Assembly (NCBI GenBank): GCA_905221605.1
Contig: CAJNDS010002208.1
Location: 216,688-280,687, forward strand
Reading direction: 5' to 3'
DNA from: Symbiodinium natans
Taxonomy: Eukaryota; Sar; Dinophyceae; Suessiales; Symbiodiniaceae
Length of the DNA stretch: 64,000 nucleotides
Numbering within the stretch: the first letter of the stretch is position 1; each line of letters opens with the position of its first letter. The notes beneath the pieces are model-generated. The model was not told the DNA's origin, made no database searches, and was given only the letters and a program-made list of their open reading frames with translations. A program made the position numbers and the translations under genes. Below are positions 12,620-24,617 of this stretch, piece after piece.

Positions 12620-15600
12620 AGGAGCCGTCCGCCCCAGTAGCCGCCGCCCGCACCGCCAGAGTTGCAGCTGGAAGCTCCTCCACCGAAGCCGCCGCTCTCC
12701 CTCCAGCCGGTTTGCTTCTGCGAGCGGCTCCCTGAGGGCAGCTGTCCAGGCTAAAGAGGCGAACGCTGGACGAAAGCTAATCTTACCTGGGGGGGCTCAT
12801 GTCAACGTAGAGCCCCAAGCGCACACTGGTATACGCAAGTGATGCAGGTTCTGGCACTGGCACCTACCACCGAAACTGGGGTTCCTCGACCGATTCACAT
12901 GACAGTCTCAATGCTTCAGCCCCCTTCAGCCCCCCCTTTCCCCTACTTTCCATCCTTGGAGGAACGTCTTCGTGTGTCCGTCGTTCGTGTTGTCGCCCTT
13001 GAAGCCCGCTCCATTGGAGCGGCATGGCCCCCGGGAGCCTCCTGCAAAACGGATCACTTGACACCGATTAGTAGACTGATAGTACAGTGATCGTGCAGTG
13101 ATCGTACACTACATACCGTGCTAGACTCCTAGGTCCTCCAGTCCATGACTAGCGTTTGAATGTTTTAGCGAAATGTTTTCGATGCAATGTATCATTGGCG
13201 AACGTTTATTGCAGACGCATGCTGCAGCGCATCGTGCTTTCGTGTGGCAACAGAAACAGAGGATGCCACCACGGTTTTTTTCAGGACTATACGGCGATGT
13301 ACCTGCTTTCACCTTCTTCTTACCCAACCTAACCAAGGTATGATGTCGAGATATGATGACATTGTGTGAAACGGTTTGCGTTGCTTTAGCTTGCTTCGCC
13401 GTGTGACTTGCCATCAATGACAAAGGACAGCAAAGGACAGCATTGCGACGATACTTCATGACATCATGATATGATATTTTTTCATAGGATGTTCTGGCAA
13501 CGGCTTTCAACAATCTGGCATGCTATGCCGCGTGCCCAGTGACTGTATAGGGCACGAGAAAAGAACAAGAACCCCTGATTCCTCCCGCCGGCATGCTCCC
13601 ACCAGTCTGGGTCAAACCGCCATCCATGCCGGGGGCGGAGATCTGCCTCGGAGTTGCAATGGACCCCTACAGCCCGGCGAAACTGAATCCATCTATTCCA
13701 GTCTGCTAGCATCTGCATACTAAACTCAATACTCATCTGAGCGTATTTTGGTCTATCTTGGTGGCAGTCGGTTGGACAATCTGCAAAGATCCCGTACTTG
13801 CCATTGCAACCTCCATGAGCGTAGAAGGTGTGGTCTCAGGAGATTTGGCAGAGTTGCGTGCAAACTCTCAGCTTCATGTCTCAATTCAATTTTTAATGAA
13901 CATGCAATGTCCGTTTCGTTTCGGGTTTGTAGTGCTCGCTCTATGGCACGAGAATTTGGGCAACAAGGCTTCCTGAAATTTGGAAACGGTGCTTGCAGCC
14001 CCAGTAGGCATTGTCATCGTTTCCTGCGCCACCTCCTGCAACGAGCAAGGGCTTGACCATCTTCTGGCGGAGATCGGTCGGCACGTCGCCGGTGAGTTGG
14101 TCGGTTCCTGCGTGGGGTCGCACGAAGAGTCTCGCGCGAAGACTCTATAGAGTCTAGAGTTTCTACTGACAGTCCCCCAGTTTGCAACGGCCCGACCTTG
14201 GTCAAGCACTGCAATGGTGGTTCCACCTCCACCTCCACCGCCGCCATCATTGCATGAGTCACCATCATTGCCCTTCTGGCCCACAACCATGACGAGCTTC
14301 GTGCCCTTGTCCAGCGTGAACTTGCCAGATACCCTCGGTCTCTCGATGCTTGAGTCCACACAACTTGACGAATCATGACAGAAACCTCGTTCTGTACAAC
14401 TAATGACGCTTTCGCTTTGGAGCCCTCGAATCATGCTACCTCGGTCTATGACTGTTTATGCCGCGAATCATGCAGAGGTCCCCATCATTCCCCATCCCCT
14501 GCAATTATCGTCCGAGCGTCACTGCACCTTTGCCGGGGATTCCCTCCGAGACTTGGCCACCCGCTGCTCCTGCAGCCAGGAGGACGTAGCTGCCAGTCTC
14601 CGGAACGGTAAAGATCTGGTAGCCACGCTTCAATTCATCGGTGGTTGGCACCAAGACGTCCGAGTTGCCGTAGGCCTTGTCGCAGTCGTCCTGCGAGGGG
14701 CCGTAGGGCCCATTCGCGCCGCAGGATGTGAAGACCTTGCGGAGCTGTGGACTCGTGTCGCAGCAGGAGGCCGCGCACGCAGCGGCGGGGGCATCACTTG
14801 GCAGCACACCATATACGGAAGCTTCGTACTCAGCCGTGCCCGCAACTCCGCTCGGAGCAGAGCAGCTTGCCTCTAGAGGATTGGGGTATGTGAGGGCGAT
14901 GCTCACAACCTCTGCGTCCGTCGAGTGGTCCTGTCCAGAACACGTTGTCAGAGCCGCGGACTTGTCGGCGTCATCCAGGGCGTTCAGATAGCAGGTGATG
15001 CGCAGAATGGCCTCCATCTCATGGCGCATGCTCTGCTGCTGCGAAGCGAAGCCCGGCTTGCTGCTTTCATAGGACGTCGCGGCGTCTGTGTAGCAAGTCT
15101 TGCAGGCCACTGTCGCAGCTTCCTTTGCGGTGCAAGAAGCTACTTAGTACATCTTAGTACAGTAGATGAAGTTCTGTGACCAGTGGCCTTGGCTCAGTCC
15201 AAGCTGCGCTGTAGGCACAGGAGCTGCTGTCCATGGTGGCCTGGGCCTGGTTGCATGCAATCTTCTTCTCAATGTGGCTCGTTTCGATGGCCTGGCATTC
15301 GGTCGCCTTCCTCAGCTCTACAACATTCTGCAACAACTCCCATAAGACCGCAAAGTATATCCGGTCCGAGCCATTCCTGGCCTAGCTTCTTGCCGACCTT
15401 TGCCGTGGCCGTGCTGCACAGGTCCTTCTGGTTCTTGTACTCCGTCACAGCCTGATCGAAGTGGCTCCGAAGCCGCTCCATCTGTGCCAAGTAGCTTTCG
15501 CCGCTGGCCGTCGCACAGGCCTCACTCGCCCTGGACTGACTTTGCTCCAAGGCCGTTACGGCGTTGCACTGAGTCTCCTTCGCAGTTGTGAGCTCCGTGA

Positions 15601-16036
15601 GTTCGGTGGAACACGTCTTGTTCTCGCGAATCAAGGTGCTCTCCTCGCCCCTGCATGTCGCATGGGCGTCCTTTGCCGAAGAAAACTTGCTGTTGTACTC
15701 AGAAGCTTCTTCGAGGGCCTTGGAACCACACTGGTTGCCTGCCTTCGCGGCAGCGTCCACTTGTGCTTGCACCTTCTGCAAGTTTGCCATCAAGGCCGGC
15801 TTCATCTCATTCTTGATACTGTTGGCCATCTGCTTCTTCAACTCGGCCAGCTCTGGCGTGTTTTTTGCACCAAACAAGGCGAAGGCCTCGGGCTCCAGCT
15901 GCACGGCAGTCTTGCCGAGCAGGGCGGATTGGTTGCGCTTGTCGCCGAGCTGGACTGATTTGCTCTCGAGGCTCCCGAGCTTCATTCCTGCCGTGTTCTG
16001 AAGAACGGCTGCAATCAGCAACGCGGCAAGCTTCAT
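12620..16036 (-). CDS. Secreted cysteine-rich protein with glycine-rich (ALK-like) domain
   Basis: The start at 16036-16034 opens a signal peptide (MKLAALLIAAVLQNTAG). A roughly 200-residue alpha-helical region with regularly spaced cysteines follows (16036 to about 15400, about 15333-15200 and about 15140-14510). From about 14600 the protein changes to a glycine-rich fold: YQIFTVPETGSYVLLAAGAA, then GKFTLDKGTKLVMVVGQKG with a run of eight glycines (about 14331-14195), then KPLLVAGGGAGNDD (about 14090-13990), DGGLTQTGGS (about 13650-13590) and GGFGGGASSCNSGGAGGGY (about 12715-12622). The order matches the glycine-rich domain beside the MAM domains of ALK-family receptors and of many protist secreted proteins. 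I see no kinase. An extracellular adhesive or matrix role is inference. Most exon edges are approximate and the C-terminus is not resolved. Confidence 0.75.
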
Positions 16037-16214
16037 TGCGGCTGAGAGGGGATCCGGACACAGGGGCGGGATGACTTCCGATCGCTTCACTTGCGCTTGA
16101 AAGGCCCACTGCAGTCCGACGCAAATGCAATGAGAGCTTGCAAAGCGCATGCTTGCCAAGCGTACTCTCAGTTGAATTGACATTGACATGGCATGCAGAC
16201 ACAGACAGAGACAG

Positions 16215-17203
16215 ACGTTGAGGCCCCAGCTGGGTGCTGGAACTCTCTCTGGGGGCCCCTCAAGCAAAGAGCGTGCGCTTGCCGAAGACGCACTGGATTC
16301 AAGGAGCACTTCACCACTGAAGTTGCCTTCAAAGTCAATCTCTCTTTGTATGCCAGCAAAAATTACCCATTTCTTCTGCTTTCTCCTTTTTCTGCGAAGA
16401 TTTGTTTTGTAACTGAAGAACCCCAAGTGGCACTACTCTCTTCCCTACTTCATAACTCTCACATTTCTCATCTCCCTTTGCAGTCTCCTCGTCGCGGCCA
16501 GGGTCTCCGTGGCAACCTCCAACCAAGAGAGCAACAGCACACGCACCTCCCGATCCCTCTAGTCCTGCTCAAGACGCGGGATGCGGCCACGTGACCCAAA
16601 GCAAAAACTCAACAGCGAATGTGTGGGTCTTTGTTCAAATTTACTCTGATTTCCTGCATATGCCATGTTCCCCCAACAGCAGGCTTGCCTTTCAATCACC
16701 ATGATTCCCTGTGTTTAACGTGGGAGCCAAGAGCAACAAGAACAAATGGCGGGGGGACCGGGGGGCCGGGGTTTCAGAGATTCTTCAAAGCCCCTGCAAG
16801 GAGCCCAGCCTCCCGTGAGTCGGAGGTTCTGGCGTTGGCTCTCTGAGATTCTCAGGTCGCTCAACACGACTTCCTCTCAAGAAACACGCATACAATGTGC
16901 GCGATATGCAGAAAAAACTCTCACTCCAAACTCTACACAGTTTATAAAATGAGGCGAAACACTCCGAAATACTCCTTTGATTGCTTTCTTTCCCTACCCA
17001 CACGGAGTAGGCTCCTCCACGTTCTTCTAAGGCTCCGCATCCGCTGTGTGCAAGACGTGCAAGAGTGAATGTTTCGAAGGCGGCGGCGAATCGCAATGTT
17101 GCAAGAGTCTGCGAGTTGGTCGATCTCCTTTGGTGAGGCGGAGGCGAAGGCGGCGCCTCACCAAAGGAGATCGACCAAATCGCAGACTCTTGCTACATTG
17201 CGA
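16215..17203. repeat. Dispersed duplicated block, copy 1
   Basis: This block is closely similar to 21060-21800 and, for its right part, to 22838-23130. Shared landmarks are GTGCTGGAACTCTCTCTG, TTCAAGGAGCACTTCACCAC, CAACCTCCAACCAAGAGAGC, GGAGGTTCTGGCGTTGGCTC and GGCTCCGCATCCGCTGTGTG, in the same order and strand. I see no coding signature or transposase. It may be a non-autonomous mobile element or a segmental duplication. Confidence 0.85.
17091..17203. repeat. Long inverted repeat (hairpin), arms about 49 bp
   Basis: The left arm (17091-17139) begins TCGCAATGTTGCAAGAGTCT. The right arm (17154-17203) is its near-perfect reverse complement, with a spacer of about 14 bp. The related copy near 23065-23115 has only one arm. 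Confidence 0.95.
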
Positions 17204-18990
17204 GTTAGGATGCATAGAATTGCTGGGCAGTGTTGATTCCGCTGTGCTCGCAATTCTAGGCCTTCGGGGGGAGGTTTCTGTTTTGGCTGTTTGCTTCTGG
17301 GCCGCAAGTTTCCCCATTAGGCAGAAGCACGGAAGGATTCCGAAAGCCACGACGTAGCCCCCCTACTATTCACGAAGGAGTACTAAGAAGGTCAAGGATC
17401 CTTGTCCACGAAGGCGACCGCAGATGCGCCTGACGTGGCATGTGCGGAATCAGCCTGAAGCTCGACTCAATCAAAAATGCACATTACAATCGGCTTGGTA
17501 CCGACCACCTCTGAACAATCTGCGTGCGGCTCTGTTCCAGCCCCTGTAGACTTTGATTTGATACGGCGTCACTCTTCAACCTCCTCCTTCGGAGAAGACC
17601 CGAAGGTGATTCACGACACCCTTGGCAGAGTGCAGGCCTTCGCATCAAGCATGGGGATCACACTTGCAGAGTGCTCTGCAAGCCTCGGCTGCTGCCCGGA
17701 CTACGATCCTGACACGTAAGAATCTTGACAAACCTGCTTGGGTCGCTTCAAGATACATTTCGCAAACATTGCATACCCTGACTCTGGGGACCCCTCGCAA
17801 GCACAAGTCGATAGATGCGGCGCATTACGGAGAAAGACTTTGTGCTTGCGGCGTTGGATTTGAGAAACGCTCTTGGGAAACCTGTGCAACACTAATAGAG
17901 GGCTCAATCGTCTTTGGGGTGCTCAAATAACTTGCTGCTCACAAGTGCCAACAAGAATCTGAAACTTGATTGGATGAAGAGCGAACGGTGGGTGTACTCC
18001 TGGAGCGGCAGGCAAGTCACCTGCAGCATTGGGCACACTCAGTCTTTGTCTCAAGCACTCTCGCACCATCTGCAACATTCTTAGCAGCGCTACCGGCCAG
18101 CAGTGTTCAAGCCAGCAAGGCAGCAATCTTTTGCGGCGCAAGACGCATCGGCAGATGTTGGATTCATGGCGCTCATTGGCGCTCATGGTGCATCCCTGCT
18201 CTTGCATCTCCTGCGTGTACCTCCATTGCCAGCTTCAGATCTCCTCCTTGGAGAAAGCCCCGGATGGCGTTGAAATCGGACGCCCAAGGCTCGGAAACTC
18301 AGAGGCGAGTCCGGTTCCATTCGTCAGCGTGTGCTCGTTTTGGGTGTTCAGGCCAAATGGCCCATCAGGCCTCGGACCTGGGAGAAGACCGCAGTCCCTC
18401 TGCTCAAAAAAAGCCTGTCCCAAGCTGCCTTCAACACACAGGCCTCTGAGGAAAGGGAGAAGTAATTGCAGTGTGACCTACTCGGCCAGTTGGTCGGCAG
18501 GTGGAGGAAAACACTTCGGCCACGGCTTCCAAGGCAAGTAATTGCAAGGGCCGGTCATAGAAAGAGCCTGTGAAGTGGATTTGTGGCCTCAAGCAGTTCT
18601 CGCATTTCTCGCACGCTCGCCCAGCTGTGGCGTCACGGCCGCGAATCGAATCCGAAGCGCGCCAAGCTCCAGCTTATCGCCTTGTATTGGTTCAACAGCA
18701 GCATGTGGATGGGGGCTTCGTAACATCACACGAAAGGTGCACACAAGAGCACAAGAAAACGAGAGATGATGAGAGATGGACACCTACTTCTGACTCCTAT
18801 TGCAGGAAAAGGTGCGGTCGGGGGAAAGGACTCCGGAGGACTCGAGGCCGCCGCAATCGTGAAAGCCATGGTGACAGCGTGACAGCCCCTGCGTAGAGGG
18901 TCTCGCAGATTCTCACACGCGTCATGTGTAGTATTGTGTGGTATTGTGTGGCATTGCTACAGCCTTGCATGGCGGTCAGTCAGCCATGTC
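17204..18990. other. No firm gene; a few exon-like minus stretches
   Basis: Minus stretches near 18670-18580 and 18210-18110 have an exon-like amino-acid look. One ends in GAG|GC like the confirmed donors. They do not join into anything recognisable. They may be downstream exons of the gene at 19.0-19.85 kb. Confidence 0.3.
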
Positions 18991-18999
18991 CAGTAACAC

Positions 19000-19846
19000 A
19001 GTTGCTTTGAAAGGTTGTTGGCATGTGGAACAGAAACGCAACTTTGTTGTGTGGGTCGTTGTTGGCCATCTTGATGGCAAAGTGTTGGAAGTGAGCAAGC
19101 TCACCCTGAGCAACTGGCGACATGCACCTCTGACCATCTACGGTTTCTAGCGGCGGGAGAATTTCAGCGTATTGCCTTCGATTTTCGATGTCGACCTTCA
19201 TCCCTCACACCATCACACTTTACCTGGCTTCACGGTTTGTGATGGTCTCTTCTTGTCAGCCACACAGCAGTGTGGTAGCACACCATGTACGCGATGGCAT
19301 TCAAAAAAACCTCTTTTGTTAATCTCCAACAAGTGTCGGGTGGCCTCGGTCTTTTCTAAAGCGATACTGCGCGACGCGCTGACATCAACCAGTGCAAAAA
19401 CTTGCCAAAACCCCCGACTCCTGGTGCCCGAGTCTTCACACCACCAGTTCGTGCTCCTCCTCGTGCTTTTGCGCCTCACAAGCTCCCAACCCACGCGAAC
19501 CAAACACACGACCATAATCCGAACTTTTGAGTGTATCAAGGCCAGCGCCATCGGGCACGAGCAGCAGCAGGTATCCCACACCCATTCCTTGGCGGGAGCG
19601 GCGGCTGCGATTTGCCAAAGCGAGTGCGAAGACACGGGCAAGGCCAAGAACGGCACAGTGTTGCAGAAATTTGTGATGAGCTCCTTCTTCTTGCGGCGGA
19701 ATTCCTTCTTTGCTTCCACCGCCTGAATCATGCGACTCGGCATGGCTCTCAGCATACGAGCTCAGTGTCCCGCCGAGCGCTGGCCTGCTTCAGCACCTGG
19801 TTCACACCCTTGAGGCCATAGACCAAGATGACCAGGCCGGCAACAC
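19000..19846 (-). CDS. Unidentified gene with one membrane helix, exon series
   Basis: I do not recognise the family. Exon 19846-19785 encodes a hydrophobic helix (AGLVILVYGLKGVNQVLKQ) and ends CAG|GC in phase 0. It joins in phase to an AG|G acceptor at 19722, where a basic segment follows (AVEAKKEFRRKKKELI). Later exon-like stretches end at 19475 (YGRVFGSRGLGACE, GAG|GC donor), start at 19195 (VDIENRRQYAEILPPLE) and continue to about 19050 (ELAHFQHFAIKMANNDP). The hydrophobic-then-basic pattern suggests a single-pass membrane protein with a charged tail. Start and end are unknown. Confidence 0.45.
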
Positions 19847-21059
19847 CTCAGTTGCAGTCTTCTGCGCCCACGCAAGTACCGTACCATGCTTTGACTTCTG
19901 ACTTTAGTCCACGGTGCCCAAGCTTTCAGTTGTAGAGCTCGCCATGACAGGATGCTGATAGAACGATCTTGAGCACTGAAGATTTCAGCACGCACCATGC
20001 CATCATGATGTGCTCAACACATGCGGCCTTCAAACGCTTTTTCAGTACTGCTTCGCAGTGATCAGACAAAGCTGATTGTTGCCATCTGGGTTTCGGGTTT
20101 TGGCTCTGGGTTTCGGTTTGGTAAGATTCTTGCCTGCTTCTTCTCGAGCTGTGACACGCTGGCCTCGATGCTTCAAGACGGCTCCCTACTTAAATACTTT
20201 AGTCACCCGCGAACTTTCTCCTTTCGTCGGCCTCCAGCTTTTGAAGTTGCTCCCTGCCTCAGCGTTGCCGTTTGCATGGTGACGGCGAAAGTCAGAAGAA
20301 GCTTCACACGATACAGGTACAGGCGTCACGCAGCTCTCTGCGAGAAGTCTACATTACGTTCGATTCACCGAGCGTTCAAAACGGCAACACGGCCGTCTTC
20401 GCAAAACAAGACTCGAGCGGGGGAGCACAGGAGCCACAGTATGATGTGGACAGGAACCGTTAAGAGTTCAGCAAGTTGGGTGCATCCAAGAAGCCCATGG
20501 CTACAGCGACCATGGCAAGAACACGCCCCATGCCACCACCCAGAGTCGCCAACTACCTCAAAAACAGCATGGTCTGAGTCGCATGCAATGTTTAAGGCAG
20601 TTTAAGGCCCATTCAGCGAGGGCCAGGCAGCGTGTGCAACTTGCATCAGCATTGTGCTGAGATGCAGTGGGAGGTGCATTCGATCTAACAAGATGGACGG
20701 AGAAAGCTGTAGGTAACTGTAGCCGCCCAAACGCTTGTGCTGGCATTTTTGAGGCGATCCACAAATGGCAGGGAAGGAATGTAAACATAACCTTGCAAGT
20801 TAAGCCCTGGGACGATCATGTTTTGGGCTGTGAAGGTCAAGCTCAGAACAAGTTTGCAGGCGGGCGCGCAGAAGTGGTTTGAGGGTTGGGGGTCTTGGTG
20901 TCGAGTCCATACTGAATTTCAGACCATAAACTTACCCCGGGCCAAGCCGTGCCTGATAAATGCCAAGCCCAATGATCTCGCGGCCGGCTGACCAAGTTGG
21001 AGTTGCCCAAGCAGAAGAAGCTCATCTGCAAGCCGAAATTGCACGTCACTTGCATGAAA

Positions 21060-21800
21060 AAGAGCTCGGACATTGAGGCCCCAGCCAGGTGCTGGAACTC
21101 TCTCTGTGGGCCCCTCAGGCAGAGAGTGTGCACGTGCGCATGCGCACTTCAAGGATTCAAGGAGCACTTCACCACTGAAGTTGCCTTTAAAGTCCGTCTC
21201 TTTCTATATCTCAGCAAAGACCTAAACTTATAAAATGTCTCCCTATCAGACGGCGCGCCTCTCGAGGTCACATGGCAGGGCAAGGCGATGCCTCAAAGGC
21301 GCTTTCGTCCAGTTGCCTTATTTTGATCTTGCAGCTTGCATTTGTTGTCCTCTGCTTTTCTCCTATTTATGAGAAGATTTGCCTTTTTACCTACGCAAGT
21401 TGGCACTCCCAAGAGTGTATCCCCAGTATCCCTCCTTCATAACTCTCAGACTTCTCATGTCCCGTTGCAGTGTCCTCGTCGCGGCCCGGGTCGCCGTCGC
21501 AACCTCCAACCAAGAGAGCAACAGCACACGCACCCCCCGATCCCTCTAATCCTGCACAAGACGCGGGAGCAAAGGCGTGGCTCTTGCTCAGACTTACTCT
21601 GATTTCCTGCATATGTCATGTCCCCCCAACAGCAGACTTGCTTAAATTGATTTCCTGAGTGTGAAACGCGGGCTGCAAGAACAAATGGGGGAGGGGAAGG
21701 GGCAGGAGTCTGATTTTTTGAAGGCCTCCCGTGAGTCGGAGGTTCTGGCGTTGGCTCTCTGAGATGCTCAGGTCGCTCAACACGACCTCCTCTCAAATTA
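21060..21800. repeat. Dispersed duplicated block, copy 2 (left part)
   Basis: Same strand and order as 16215 to about 16880: GACATTGAGGCCCCAGC, the hexamer-rich CTCTCTGTGGGCCCCTCAG stretch, CAAGAGAGCAACAGCACACG and GAGATGCTCAGGTCGCTCAA. The similarity stops at about 21800, where a low-complexity stretch begins. Confidence 0.85.
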
Positions 21801-21834
21801 ACGGACCGGATAACCCCACATGTGTAATTTTATC

Positions 21835-22790
21835 TTTTCGCAAAGAGTGTATAAGTGAGTATGAGTGAGTGAGGGAGTATCCGAGTGAGTGAGTGAGCGA
21901 GCGAGTGCGTAAGTGCGAGTGAGTGAGTGAGCTGTGTCCTTCGCCGCACTTTTGCTAGCGTCCAGGCGTGGGATTCAGGGCGACAGCTTCGGGCTTGAGG
22001 GCATTCAAGAGTTTCGGGCTTTTTTGTCATCCAGCAAGCGGGTCTTCATTTTTTTTGACTTGCAGTGACAGGCAGGTGCGATCAGCGCTAGTTGGCTGCA
22101 GGAGAATCCTAAGCTCGGCAACAGCTGCCTTAAGCTCCACATGCCAACGCGAAGCGAGCCCCCCACTCGCGCGCGCGCGCGTGACCGATCGGGGGCCCCC
22201 AAGTGCTGCACCTGCTAGGCTACACAAAAAACGAGCGCCTGCCAACGCAAAGCGAGCCCCCCCCCCACGCGCGCGCGCGCGACCGGTCCAGGGCCACCTG
22301 CATGCCAACGCGAAGCGAGCCCCCGGAGCGCGCGTCTGCCAACGCGAAGCGAGCCATGCTGCAACTGCCAGCACAAACGACACATGCGCTGCACCTGCCA
22401 ACGCGAAGCGAGCTCTGTGTTGTGATGTGTGCTATGTGTGTGCGAGCTCTATGATGTGATGTGTGCTCTGTGTGTGTGTGTGTGCGTGAGACTGAGTAAG
22501 TGAGTGGTGCGTGAGTGATGATGAATGTGACTGAGTGATGAGTGCGAGTGTGTGTGTGTGTGTGTGTGCGTGAGACTGAGTAAGTGCTGCCGACGCGAAG
22601 CGAGCTCTGTGCTGTGATGTGCTGTGTGTGTGTGTGTGCGTGAGACGGAGTGAGTAAGTGAGTGGTGCGTGAGTGATGATGAGTGACTGAGTGATGAGTG
22701 TGAGTCAGTGAGAGCAGGGCGTGAGAGCAGGGGAATAGGAGGTGGAGGCGGAGGCGGCGGGGGAGGAGGAGGCGGCGGAGGCGGCGGGAG
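21835..22790. repeat. Low-complexity insert: GAGT, CGCG and GT repeats
   Basis: GAGTGAGT repeats (21850-21945) are followed by five copies of a GCCAACGCGAAGCGAGC-type motif between about 22142 and 22412, with CGCGCG runs. A related copy lies at about 22587-22605. GTGTGT tracts separated by GTGAGTGAGT units come next, then a GGC/GGA tract (22740-22790). The insert splits the duplicated block, whose right part resumes at about 22838. Its open frames on both strands are products of the repeats. Confidence 0.9.
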
Positions 22791-22837
22791 AGCCCCAAAA
22801 GTAAGAACCCCACACGAAGATGTGGGGAGAAACAGGC

Positions 22838-23130
22838 ATAGTGCGCCATATGCAAAAGAAGACAAGGGCACTCTCACTCCAAACTCTACCTCTCTCCTCA
22901 GATGAAGCCTTTTGCTGATTCAAGAATGCTTGATGTTAAATCATCAGTAAGAGCTGCTCCCACATACTCCGAAATACTCCTTCTCTCTCAAACAAGGTAA
23001 GCTCCTCCAAGTCATCCTGAGGCTCCGCATCCGCTGTGTGCAAGGGTGCATATCCCGAGGGTGGCGAAGGCAGCGCCTTACCAAAGGAGATCGACAAAAA
23101 TCGCAGACTCTTGCAACATCGTGAGTGAGA
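22838..23130. repeat. Dispersed duplicated block, copy 2 (right part)
   Basis: Matches 16890-17203: GCGCCATATGCAAAAGAAG, CTCTCACTCCAAACTCTAC, GAGGCTCCGCATCCGCTGTG and ACCAAAGGAGATCGAC. Only the right arm of the copy 1 hairpin is present. Confidence 0.85.
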
Positions 23131-23516
23131 ATGCGTAGAATGGGGTAGAAGAGCCTGAGCAGCTTTGTTTCCGCTCTGGTCGCAATTCTGGGCCCTCTGG
23201 GCCCGCTTGCGGGGAGTGCGGAGGGAGGTTTTCTATTTTTGTTTGTGGAGTTTGGGTGGCCTTGGGGCGGTGCGGGGCTTCTCAGGTTGCTTTAGGGCCG
23301 CAAGCCTCCCCCTCCACAAACTTAAGTTGCTGGAAAGGGGTTGACTTTGTCAATCCCTCTTCTCGAATTGATGATGGCGCCCGAGGGCTGCCCAGACATA
23401 TCTGTGCTGCCCTGGAGTGCCATCCACTTAGCCTCTGCCTGCTGCACCCACTACTGTTTTACAAACTGTTTCTTATTGATGATCTGCAACTCCGCTTAAA
23501 CATGTCGTAAGAAACA

Positions 23517-24015
23517 TTATCGAGCGTTGGACAGCATGGAGATCACGTTCAAGCCAATGAAGTCACCCTGGTGTGGAGGGGTGGAGATGGGTCCCACTGG
23601 TGCCAGGTGCTCCTGCGCAGCCTCATCCGAGTCATCCGTGGATAGCGATCCCTCAGAGTCACATTGCACTGCAGGTTGCTCCAACTGATCACTGAATGAA
23701 GCAGGCCACTTGTGCGCGTTGGCTGCAGGTGCGACGTGTCACCCACTTGGCCCATGCCCTGAGCGTCGCGGCAGAGCGTGTGCATGTCGCAGAGCGCTCG
23801 CAAGGCCGTAAGGGTCAAGGGCTGAGATGTGGGAAACAGAAGCAAAGATGCGAGCCTTGCTGGGCATGTTGAGCACGTAGCGACGGTGCTCACGAAAATC
23901 GTCTATCGGGGTAAGGGGCAGAATGTTGTCCTAGAGCAGCGCGGCTGTATGCACAAAGAGGGCGCCAGCACCAGCAAACGCGCTGCCTCCCACGATCTCC
24001 GGGCCCTCCCCCCGA
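23517..24015 (-). CDS. Unidentified protein, C-terminal exons
   Basis: I do not recognise the family. Three exon-like segments read in order: about 24015-23945 (SAFAGAGALFVHTAALL), 23930 to about 23775 (LPLTPIDDFREHRRYVLNMP then KARIFASVSHISALDPYG) and 23691-23517 (acidic, CDSEGSLSTDDSDEAA, then GLNVISMLSNAR and a TAA stop). A GC donor after CTCT near 23780 joins the last acceptor in phase. An acidic stretch upstream (24062 leftwards, MPEDEEEEDEEERP) may be an earlier exon. The RND gene stops at 24618, so this is a separate downstream gene in the same direction. Confidence 0.5.
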
Positions 24016-24113
24016 CGAGCAGGGTCTCTCCTCCTCGTCCTCTTCCTCCTCGTCTTCGGGCATGATGTTCTGGGCGGCCCGCCTCCCAAAAAGCCGGGCT
24101 CTCACAGCGCTGT

Positions 24114-24139
24114 CTCCCTCTCTCTCTCTCTCTCTCTCA
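24114..24139. repeat. (CT)n microsatellite
   Basis: About thirteen CT units in an otherwise mixed sequence. Confidence 0.95.
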
Positions 24140-24617
24140 GCCTTCTTGTCAGTATTCTTTTCTCTCTCTTCCATCCTCTCTCAGACTCTCTCCAGTCGGC
24201 GGAGCAGCAAATAGCGCTCTCTCCCAACCCCTTCCGGATTCTGTCTTCTCCGCGCGCCCTAGGAGCTCCAGGAGGGAGCGGAAGTCGTGGCCTCAGGAAA
24301 CCATCCAAGGCAAATGGAAGCACCACTCTTGGTAACTTCCCATTGTTAAATCACGCCTCTTCATTCTATTCTATGCTTCCTTATTCTCAAGACTCCTGCT
24401 CCATTGCTTCGTTCCGCTTCTCGGTGGTTTGGGATTTGGGGGTCGCCCTCCTTTCCTTTGCAACGTCTCTCTGCATGTCCTTCATCTGCCACATTTACTT
24501 GAGATCAAGGTCCCGAAAGCTAGACACACGGGCAATCACTTTCCTGATTGAATCAACGCACGTCCTTAAAGCCTGTAAGTATTGATTACACCAAGAGATT
24601 TGAGAAAACGACCAGTG

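Noticed and set aside
22220-22877. Long minus frames rich in His-Thr-Ser or proline
   Set aside because: Direct translations of GT, GAGT and GGC repeats.
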